Source of the DNA: [Clostridium] polysaccharolyticum
GTDB lineage: Bacteria > Bacillota > Clostridia > Lachnospirales > Lachnospiraceae
Assembly (NCBI RefSeq): GCF_900111595.1
Contig: NZ_FOHN01000002.1
Coordinates: forward strand, 1-64,000
DNA length: 64,000 nucleotides
Direction: 5' to 3'
Shown: piece after piece, positions 57,372 to 64,000 of the stretch
How the letters are laid out: each line of letters starts with the position of its first letter
Numbering within the stretch: position 1 is the stretch's first letter
The notes under the pieces: model-generated
Told to the model about the DNA's origin: nothing
The model's input: only the letters and a program-made list of their open reading frames with translations
Databases searched by the model: none
Program-made: the position numbers and the translations under genes

Positions 57372-58493
57372 TTAGAATTTCATAAACTCTGCCAAATCTG
57401 CAGCAAGAATTTTGACACCACGGATCACACTATCGAATAATCCTGAATGATAAAAATTAACGATAACCATTCCAATTGGGATTCCAATAATCAATCCTCC
57501 AAAACCGCCTAGCTTATATCCAATAAACATAAAAAACAATGTGGATAAAGGGGAAATACCAATACTGTCTCCCACCATTTTCGGCTGCAGTACCTGCTTA
57601 ATAATCTGACATAACAAATATATCACAACAAGAAATATCGCATCTGCGTATTTTCCTATAATCAAATCATACACAACCCAAGGACCTATTACAGCTCCTG
57701 TACCAAAAAACGGAAGCAAGTCGATAAAAGCAACTACAATAGCAAGCAATATGGAATATTTTACTCCCAGTATAGCAAATCCTAACCATAAAATTGCGAA
57801 CACAATCAACATAAGCTTGAATTGTGCACGGAAATATCCACCAATTGCCTGTTTAAAGTTGTTTACAACCATGTCAAATTGTTCCAGTATATAATTTGGA
57901 ATTATTCTCCTTACTGCTGCTACAATTTTATCTCGATCTGCAATAAAAAAGTATGAGGAAATCAAGATAATAATAGCAGAAAAAATTCCATCTGCTATGT
58001 TTTTTGCAAAATTTCCAGCCTCACTAAACGATGGCAATTCATAATTTGCCATAAAGTTTGCAATTCCACTGTTAATGGTATTGGCAAGTCGATCTAAACT
58101 GCTGTTATCAGTATTTGGCAACTTATCAACAAGCTTACCAGCTTTATTAATGAATAAATCAAATTTCAAGCTTAATGCCGTATAGATATCTGGCATATCC
58201 CGTAAAAACTGTAACAACTCTCGGATTAGAAAAGAACCTACACCATATATAATACCTATAACAGCTGCAAGAACTGCAATAATAATAATAGCGGAACTAT
58301 GTTTTCTTACAATCTTAATTCTCTTTTCCATAAAACGGACCAATGGATTAGCAATCATAGCAATAATCCATCCGATTACAAACGGAAAGAAAAAACGAAT
58401 AAGCCTTGGCAATACAAAAATACACAATAAAACAATTGCGGCTGCCAGCAGCAGCGTTACTCCAATTCGTATATACAATCCCTTTTTATTCAT
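57372..58493 (-). CDS. AI-2E/PerM-family membrane permease
   Basis: A 373-residue membrane protein with about eight segments. Family landmarks are FPFVIGWIIAMIANPLVRFM near the N-terminus, a long extramembrane helix region (70-165), and the C-terminal LLPFFGTGAVIGPWVVYDLI and VGDSIGISPLSTLFFMFIGY blocks. Members export AI-2-like compounds or ions; substrate unknown. It lies 12 nt after the Zn/Mn permease gene, so may be co-transcribed with it. Confidence 0.87.
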   Translation of the reverse strand: MNKKGLYIRIGVTLLLAAAIVLLCIFVLPRLIRFFFPFVIGWIIAMIANPLVRFMEKRIKIVRKHSSAIIIIAVLAAVIGIIYGVGSFLIRELLQFLRDMPDIYTALSLKFDLFINKAGKLVDKLPNTDNSSLDRLANTINSGIANFMANYELPSFSEAGNFAKNIADGIFSAIIILISSYFFIADRDKIVAAVRRIIPNYILEQFDMVVNNFKQAIGGYFRAQFKLMLIVFAILWLGFAILGVKYSILLAIVVAFIDLLPFFGTGAVIGPWVVYDLIIGKYADAIFLVVIYLLCQIIKQVLQPKMVGDSIGISPLSTLFFMFIGYKLGGFGGLIIGIPIGMVIVNFYHSGLFDSVIRGVKILAADLAEFMKF

Positions 58494-58505
58494 AATATCA
58501 CATCC

Positions 58506-59345
58506 CTATTTTACAAGTGGTTTTGCAAATAGTGTCAGGAAAAACACTACCGACGCAACCAGTACAATTGTCGGACCAGTAGCTGTATTATTATAATACG
58601 AGAGAACTAGTCCTAAAATTCCTGAAAAAACCGAAATTACAACCGAATACAAATGATACTCCCGCATATTATCTGAAATGTTCCTGCTGCTGGCTGCTGG
58701 AAGTATTAACAGTGCATTAATAATCAAAATACCAACCCAGCGTATGGAAAACATAATAATAACTGCAATTAAAACGGAAAAAATATCTTCTATCAGTTCC
58801 ACTCTTACGCCTTTGCTCTTTGCTAATGAAGCATTTATGCTAATCGCATGAAGTTTGTTAAAGGCAAAAAACCAGAACAGAAGCGCAAGCACAAACACAG
58901 CTGCTAACAGGCTGATTTCCTTATGGGTAATACTTAGTACATCTCCTACTAGCAGATTGGAGTACTTAGAAAAATTCCCTCCAGAAGACAGAATTACAAG
59001 TCCCAGTGCTGTCCCTAAAGAAGAAAATACTGAAATAATTGTATCCGTTGAAACCGTATTTTTTCGATTGATCCGATTAAGTCCTAAAGCAAAAATAACT
59101 GCAAAGGCAAGCATGGATACATTTTTATCCGCAACACCAAACAGTACTCCTATACCAATTCCTGTATAAGCAGAATGCCCTAATGCTTCTGAAAAGAACG
59201 CCATTTTCTGGTTTACGATCATGGTTCCTAATAAAGCAAACAACGGCGTAATGATAAGAACAGCAAGCAAGGCATTTTTCATAAAATCATAAGAAATCCA
59301 CTGAAATGGAACTACTTTTTCTAATACATTATACATCATATTCAT
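58506..59345 (-). CDS. Zinc/manganese ABC transporter permease (ZnuB-like)
   Basis: A 279-residue permease of the ABC-3 family: FMKNALLAVLIITPLFALLG, MAFFSEALGHSAYTGIGIGV and WVGILIINALLILPAASSRN with eight or so membrane segments. It pairs with the ATPase encoded upstream through an ATGA overlap. Zinc or manganese import is the family role. Confidence 0.92.
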   Translation of the reverse strand: MNMMYNVLEKVVPFQWISYDFMKNALLAVLIITPLFALLGTMIVNQKMAFFSEALGHSAYTGIGIGVLFGVADKNVSMLAFAVIFALGLNRINRKNTVSTDTIISVFSSLGTALGLVILSSGGNFSKYSNLLVGDVLSITHKEISLLAAVFVLALLFWFFAFNKLHAISINASLAKSKGVRVELIEDIFSVLIAVIIMFSIRWVGILIINALLILPAASSRNISDNMREYHLYSVVISVFSGILGLVLSYYNNTATGPTIVLVASVVFFLTLFAKPLVK

Positions 59346-60130
59346 TTCTCATGTTCCTCCAGATACTGTATCTTACCAAATGTTTCTTTAAACTCAGGAC
59401 TATTAAACACTTCTTTTGGGGTTCCTTCTCTTATTATAGTCTGATTAAGCAATACCACTCGATCGGAATATCTTGCCACATACTCCAGATCATGAGAAAT
59501 CAGAATCACCGCCAGATCGTACTCTCTCTTTAAGAAATCAATATTATCATAAAACAGTTCCATTCCATTATGATCCATGCCTGATACAGGCTCATCTAAA
59601 ATCAGCAGATTAGGAGACTGATAAGTAGCTAAGGACAGAAGCACCCTCTGCAGTTCCCCTCCAGACAAATCACAAACCGCCTTATCTATCAATTCCTCCG
59701 CTTTAAATCTGCTTAACTGCTGTTTTATCTTTTCTTCCACCCGTTTGCTTTTCCATAAAAACACTGGAATTCCAGAAATGTAGCTTGCAAACAAATCATA
59801 TACACTAGTCGGGGTATTCTTAGGAATATTCAAATGCTGTGGCACGTATCCGATTCTTAAATCAGACATTGTATTTTTCTTGATATCTTTAAATTCAATA
59901 TATCCCTCATGTTTTATTTCATTTAAAAGTGCTTTCATAAGAGTGGTTTTGCCAGCACCATTTTTTCCAATAATAGTAGTCAGCTGCCCACAATGTATAT
60001 GCAGATTGACATCACGAATGATCGTGTCATTTCCTATCTTCACACCAAAATTCTTTACTTTGATACAGTGAAACCCACATGCCTTCGTCCCACCAGAATG
60101 CCTGATTTTTTTTTGCTGTTCTATACTCAT
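59342..60130 (-). CDS. Zinc/manganese ABC transporter ATPase (ZnuC-like)
   Basis: A 262-residue ATPase: Walker A IIGKNGAGKTTLM, signature CDLSGGELQR, Walker B NLLILDEPVSGMD, switch ISHDLEYV. ATG at 60130 follows GGTGGTGAG; the start at 60166 would overlap the binding-protein gene. A short Cys/His stretch (CGFHCIKVKNF) lies ahead of the core domain. Confidence 0.9.
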   Translation of the reverse strand: MSIEQQKKIRHSGGTKACGFHCIKVKNFGVKIGNDTIIRDVNLHIHCGQLTTIIGKNGAGKTTLMKALLNEIKHEGYIEFKDIKKNTMSDLRIGYVPQHLNIPKNTPTSVYDLFASYISGIPVFLWKSKRVEEKIKQQLSRFKAEELIDKAVCDLSGGELQRVLLSLATYQSPNLLILDEPVSGMDHNGMELFYDNIDFLKREYDLAVILISHDLEYVARYSDRVVLLNQTIIREGTPKEVFNSPEFKETFGKIQYLEEHEK

Positions 60131-60155
60131 CTCACCACCAAGCCTTTCTGACTTT

Positions 60156-61106
60156 CTACTTTCCAAATGCGCCTTTTAGCACGTTAATGTTTTTCTGCAT
60201 TCCATTAATATAAGCATCTAAAGAATCTTTATCTGAGGTCAAGGAATTCAGTACATAAACCTTTGCATTGGTCTCAGCAGAAATATTATTGGCAATAGAA
60301 TCTCTATTGGCCGTCTCAGTAAACAAAGCCCTCACATTATGTTTTTTCACTTCATTGATTACTTCTGCTATTTCACCAGCACTTAAGCCAGATTCATTAT
60401 CCAAATCCATACAGTATACAATATCATTTCCTAGATAATCTGCTAAATACGAAAATGCTTCATGGAAAGTAATAATCTCTGTATGATTTTCATCCTTTAA
60501 TGCATTTAACTGCTCTTCTATTAAATCAATCTTCTTTTCATAAGCTTTTTGATTTTTCTCATAGGCCTTCGCATTGAGTTTATCTAAATTTTCCAGTTTT
60601 TTAGAAATTGTTTTGATTTGTTTCTTATACCGGACAGGATCCATCCATACATGGGCATTTGCCTCATGATGATGTTCATATTCCTCTGGCTCTTCATCAT
60701 GGCCATGTTCATGATGATGGCCTGCTGCTGGCCCAATAAGTACAATCCCTTCACTAGCATCAATTACTGGCAAGTCAGGATATTTTGCTGCCACCTCTTC
60801 AATAAAGCCCTCCATGCCGCCACCGTTCATTACAAATACATCTGCATCCTCAAGCTTTCTCATATCACTGGTAGTCAGCTGGTAGTCATGCAGACACCCA
60901 GAATGGTTTTCTGTCATATTCACAACTTTTACTCCATCCACTCCATTGGCAATATTCTTTGTTGCAATGTAGACTGGATAAAAACTAGTCACAATAGTAA
61001 ATTCATCTAAAGGTGCTGCTTCCTTTGATTTAAGTCCCTTTGTTATGCCAGCACTAGCTAATGTTACTACTGCAAAAATACAAAGGAGTATCAAAAATTT
61101 TTTCAT
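60156..61106 (-). CDS. Metal-binding protein of the Zn/Mn ABC transporter (ZnuA-like)
   Basis: A 316-residue exported binding protein. Hydrophobic N-terminus (MKKFLILLCIFAVVTLASAG) without a clear lipobox at the cleavage site. Metal ligands are His in LHDYQLTTSD, NAHVWMDP and TFHEAFSYL. A His/Glu-rich loop (AGHHHEHGHDEEPEEYEHHH) at about 128-148 is typical of zinc rather than manganese binders. It is the first gene of the znuA-C-B operon. Confidence 0.92.
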   Translation of the reverse strand: MKKFLILLCIFAVVTLASAGITKGLKSKEAAPLDEFTIVTSFYPVYIATKNIANGVDGVKVVNMTENHSGCLHDYQLTTSDMRKLEDADVFVMNGGGMEGFIEEVAAKYPDLPVIDASEGIVLIGPAAGHHHEHGHDEEPEEYEHHHEANAHVWMDPVRYKKQIKTISKKLENLDKLNAKAYEKNQKAYEKKIDLIEEQLNALKDENHTEIITFHEAFSYLADYLGNDIVYCMDLDNESGLSAGEIAEVINEVKKHNVRALFTETANRDSIANNISAETNAKVYVLNSLTSDKDSLDAYINGMQKNINVLKGAFGK

Positions 61107-61114
61107 GTTCTAAC

Positions 61115-61969
61115 TTACTCTCTTCCTAAAAAATATGCGACACAAAATCCTGCTCCAAATGTAAGCGCACTTATTATAATAGTTGACACCTGGAAAGAAG
61201 TTATACCCGCCTGCATGATAATTACAAAAGGTGACGCAATAATTAAGCCCAGTATCGCACTATAAGTATAAGACTCAAACCGGTTTAATAACATCTCGAT
61301 TAATTTTGCTACATAGTAAATACCAATCAGAACACCTAGTCCAAATGGAAGTAAAATTAAGCACTGATTTATGAACCCTCCAAAATCTCTGCCAGCTAAT
61401 GCTTTAATCGTTGTCGTAACCGCTTCTATTACTGGCGTATAGAATCCTAGCAGCATTAAAATCATAGAACCGCTAACCCCTGGAATTACCATAGTAGCAG
61501 CGGCAATTACCCCAACAAAAAACAAGCGGATAAACATTGGTGCAGATAATACTAAAGTGACATCAGCCGCATTTTTCCCATTAAGCCACTGTAACAGAAA
61601 AATAAATGCGAAAAACAAAACAAAAATTACACCATTTCCTATATTCAGCTTGTTTCCCTTTATTTTCCCAAACATCATAGGAAGGCCACCTAAAATAAGC
61701 CCTATAAATGCAAATGCCGTTGGCATGGGATGATTGTCAAACAGGTATTCAATGGCAAAAGATAATCCTACAATCCCTAGTCCCATTCCAATAGCATATG
61801 GAAGCAAGGTAAGCAGACTTTTTTTCCATTGCCTGAAGATATTCGTTACACTTGAAATAATCTTGTCGTATATCCCCATAGAAACCATCATGGTTCCCCC
61901 ACTAACTCCAGGTATGGCATTTGCCAGGCCAATAAGTGCTCCTCGCAGTATATCTTTAATAAAATTCAT
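61115..61969 (-). CDS. DUF368 polyprenyl-phosphate transporter (PopT-like)
   Basis: A 284-residue polytopic protein with the duplicated DUF368 motif: ANAIPGVSGGTMMVSMGIYD near the N-terminus and TMVIPGVSGSMILMLLGFYT in the second half, inverted-repeat style. DUF368 proteins recycle undecaprenyl phosphate across the membrane. It starts 18 nt after the hydE stop. Confidence 0.9.
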   Translation of the reverse strand: MNFIKDILRGALIGLANAIPGVSGGTMMVSMGIYDKIISSVTNIFRQWKKSLLTLLPYAIGMGLGIVGLSFAIEYLFDNHPMPTAFAFIGLILGGLPMMFGKIKGNKLNIGNGVIFVLFFAFIFLLQWLNGKNAADVTLVLSAPMFIRLFFVGVIAAATMVIPGVSGSMILMLLGFYTPVIEAVTTTIKALAGRDFGGFINQCLILLPFGLGVLIGIYYVAKLIEMLLNRFESYTYSAILGLIIASPFVIIMQAGITSFQVSTIIISALTFGAGFCVAYFLGRE

Positions 61970-61987
61970 TTTTTTCTACCTTTCTTT

Positions 61988-63022
61988 TTATTTTGCAACA
62001 GAATCTCCTCTTTCGTTCACTATCTTATAACCAATAGAAGCTATTCTTGCCTGAAGACATCCAGCACATTCTGCGGCCTCTTCCCCTGTACAGATTTTAT
62101 TATCATACAGTTCATACTTTTTTCTTACCTGTACCGGCGATAGATTAGGCATTACCACATTAGCACCAGCTTCTATTCCTAATTCTCTTCCCCTTGGATG
62201 AATTGTTCCCAAGGCAGTAGTCGCAGGAAGATTTGCCTTAGGCAGTATAATTCTAAGAATAGACAGTAAAAGCAATGTCTTTTCCAGAGACCCTTGTGCC
62301 TCATTGGCAAATGCTGTGTCATGATGCGGGATAAAAGGACCAATTCCCACCATATGAGGGCTGAGCTCTTTCAGAAATATTAAATCTTCTGCCAAATGTT
62401 CATCTGTCTGTCCTGGAGATCCCACCATGAAACCAGCCCCAATCTCATAACCTAGTTCTTTTAGAGTATACAGACATTTCATACGTTTTGCAAGACTCAT
62501 GTTAGCTGGATGAAGCATTTGATAATGGGATTCATTTGCCGTTTCATGTCGAAGCAAATACCTGTCTGCTCCAGCCTCTTTGTACATACGGTAAGATTCT
62601 TTCTCCTTCTCCCCAATAGAGAGCGTAATGGCGCATCCTTGATACGTATTTTTAATCACTCTTATTATTTCAGCCATTTTATCATCTGTGAAATAGGGAT
62701 CTTCTCCACCCTGCAAAACAAACGTCCGAAAACCCAATTTCCATCCTTCTTTGCAGCATTCCAGAATATCTTCCACTGTAAGCCTATATCTGGAACAATC
62801 TGCATTTTCTCTTCGGATTCCACAGTAATAGCAATTATTTTTACAGTAATTCGTAAACTCAATTAATCCTCTGGTAAAAACCTTTTCTCCATAATATTGC
62901 TTTCGCAGCTCAACTGCCCTTGCCTTTAGCATAAGCCGTTCTTCTTCCGTACAGCATCTAAGCAAAGAGGAATATTCCTCTTTGCTTAGATATCCCTGAG
63001 CGATTAATTTTTCTGCTAACAT
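61988..63022 (-). CDS. hydE: [FeFe] hydrogenase maturase HydE
   Basis: A 344-residue radical SAM enzyme. The CX3CX2C cluster motif is in FTNYCKNNCYYCGIRRENAD, followed by FVLQGGEDPYFTDD and ETANESHYQMLHP. It helps build the H-cluster from simple precursors. The C-terminal Cys trio (ECAGCLQARIAS with a Cys earlier) is the second-cluster site seen in many HydE. Biotin synthase is the look-alike, but the ETANxxxY pattern favours HydE. Its presence implies a hydrogen-producing anaerobe. Confidence 0.92.
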   Translation of the reverse strand: MLAEKLIAQGYLSKEEYSSLLRCCTEEERLMLKARAVELRKQYYGEKVFTRGLIEFTNYCKNNCYYCGIRRENADCSRYRLTVEDILECCKEGWKLGFRTFVLQGGEDPYFTDDKMAEIIRVIKNTYQGCAITLSIGEKEKESYRMYKEAGADRYLLRHETANESHYQMLHPANMSLAKRMKCLYTLKELGYEIGAGFMVGSPGQTDEHLAEDLIFLKELSPHMVGIGPFIPHHDTAFANEAQGSLEKTLLLLSILRIILPKANLPATTALGTIHPRGRELGIEAGANVVMPNLSPVQVRKKYELYDNKICTGEEAAECAGCLQARIASIGYKIVNERGDSVAK

Positions 63023-63047
63023 ACAATCTCCTTAATCCGTTATCATT

Positions 63048-64000
63048 TTATCCATTTATGTTCTTTTCATCTGGCAAAATCTCTTTTAACGCATTCACAA
63101 GCTGTTCCATCTGCTGATCTGTACCAATGGTAATACGCAAATAGTTATCAATTCTTTCTTTATCAAAATGTCTCACATAAATTTTTCTTTCCTGAAGTTT
63201 TTCAAATATCTCCTTAGCCGCCATGCTTTTATGAGTAGCAAATAAAAAGTTTGTACTTGAATCCATGCAGGTAAAACCTAACTGTTCTAGCTGTTCTTTT
63301 GACCAAGTACGTGTAGCTATAATCTTATCAATGGTCTGATAAAAATATTCTGTATCTTTCACCGATTCAGCTCCTAATTTAATAGCCAGCATATTCATTG
63401 TATAAGAATTATAAGAAAATTTCACTGTATTTAAAGCCTGAATCAGTTCTTCACTAGCAATGCAATATCCAACACGCAATCCTGCAAGAGAACGTGATTT
63501 AGAAAATGTCTGTACAACTACCAGATTATCATATTCCTCTAATAAAGAAACCGCACTTTCTCCCCCAAAATCAATATACGCTTCATCAACAATTACAATT
63601 ACATCCTGGTTATGTTCCAGTACATCCCGGATAAAATCCAATCCAACTGCAATTGAGGTTGGTGCATTGGGATTTGCAAAGATGATGCCCCCATTGTCTT
63701 TATAATAATCTTCCTTTTTAATATGGAATTTTTCATCCAGTTTTGGGCATTCATATGGAATCCGGTATAAATCTGCCCAAACGTCATAAAAAGAATATGT
63801 AATATCCGGAAACAAAATAGGCTTTCCTGAATTGAAATACGTTAAAAAACACATTCCTATAACATCATCCGAACCGACTCCTACAAATACCTGTGATGGC
63901 TTTACTTGTTTAAAATGTGCTATTTCATCTATTAATTCATCTGCATTAAGTGCAGGATAAAGTCTTAAGCTGCTCGTTTCAAATTCTTCCATAGCTTTTA
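63048..64000 (-). CDS. hisC: Histidinol-phosphate aminotransferase, 5' end outside window
   Basis: The frame is open to the window edge and the visible 317 residues lack the N-terminal 30-40 residues. PLP features: FVGVGSDDVIGMCFLTYF, FANPNAPTSIAVGLDF, VIVDEAYIDFGGESAVSLL, the Schiff-base Lys in VVQTFSKSRSLAGLRVGYC, and a C-terminal YLRITIGTDQQMEQLV. It converts histidinol phosphate and 2-oxoglutarate in His synthesis; an aromatic or other aminotransferase role is possible as no his genes adjoin. Confidence 0.88.
   Translation of the reverse strand, partial: KAMEEFETSSLRLYPALNADELIDEIAHFKQVKPSQVFVGVGSDDVIGMCFLTYFNSGKPILFPDITYSFYDVWADLYRIPYECPKLDEKFHIKKEDYYKDNGGIIFANPNAPTSIAVGLDFIRDVLEHNQDVIVIVDEAYIDFGGESAVSLLEEYDNLVVVQTFSKSRSLAGLRVGYCIASEELIQALNTVKFSYNSYTMNMLAIKLGAESVKDTEYFYQTIDKIIATRTWSKEQLEQLGFTCMDSSTNFLFATHKSMAAKEIFEKLQERKIYVRHFDKERIDNYLRITIGTDQQMEQLVNALKEILPDEKNING

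Overview
The window is a low-GC Gram-positive (Bacillota) chromosome segment, most like an anaerobic gut Clostridium of the Lachnospiraceae type. The signs are a sigH-rlmB-mrnC-cysS-cysE block behind a T-box leader, ispF, an [FeFe]-hydrogenase maturase (HydE), a Re-type citrate synthase with isocitrate dehydrogenase, AGGAGG ribosome sites and frequent TTG/GTG starts. Almost all host genes lie on the minus strand.

Left host flank (1-9,994): a secreted SleB-like hydrolase cut by the window edge, a polar amino-acid ABC transporter (ATPase plus a fused binding-protein/permease), a Re-citrate synthase/isocitrate dehydrogenase/GntR operon with a palindromic operator on its promoter, a divergent carbamate kinase homologue, an isochorismatase-fold hydrolase, and a cupin with a repeat-rich N-terminus. 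At 9,952-9,987 lies the terminator that belonged to tRNA-Thr before integration.

Prophage (9,995-50,318; 40.3 kb): a temperate contractile-tailed (PBSX/Xkd-like) phage inserted in the 3' end of tRNA-Thr(GGU). A 24-bp direct repeat marks attL and attR and an integrase lies just inside attR. From right to left it holds: integrase; an Agr-like signalling pair (a membrane sensor fused to a LytTR DNA-binding domain, translationally coupled to a 39-aa AgrD-like peptide); a repressor/antirepressor switch; a recombination-replication module (DUF1351, ERF annealing protein, SSB, ERCC4 nuclease, CHC2 primase fragment, DUF927 helicase) flanked by two copies of an iteron-type origin-like element; Dam methylase and a PP-loop enzyme; a late regulator; terminase, portal, capsid, tail sheath/tube, -1 frameshifted chaperones, tape measure, baseplate, fibre, holin and amidase. 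Between lysis and attL is an oppositely transcribed cargo island of a lipoprotein and two small operons. The two operons have near-identical strong promoters carrying the same palindromic operator. The first has the layout of an anti-CRISPR/Aca operon, with three CRISPR-repeat-like units in its 3' untranslated region.

Right host flank (50,295-64,000): intact tRNA-Thr, sigH, rlmB, mrnC, cysS, cysE with a T-box leader, a RACo-like Fe-S/ASKHA protein, ispF with a Cys-rich tail, tRNA-Met and tRNA-Val, an AI-2E-family permease, a Zn/Mn ABC transporter, a DUF368 lipid-phosphate transporter, hydE, and a hisC that runs off the window.

The strongest candidates for something undescribed are the kinase-less phage Agr-like pair (47.8-49.0 kb), the acr/aca-like island with decoy-like CRISPR repeats (10.8-12.4 kb), and the duplicated origin-like elements (36.7 and 47.5 kb). 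All calls were made by reading; no database search was run.
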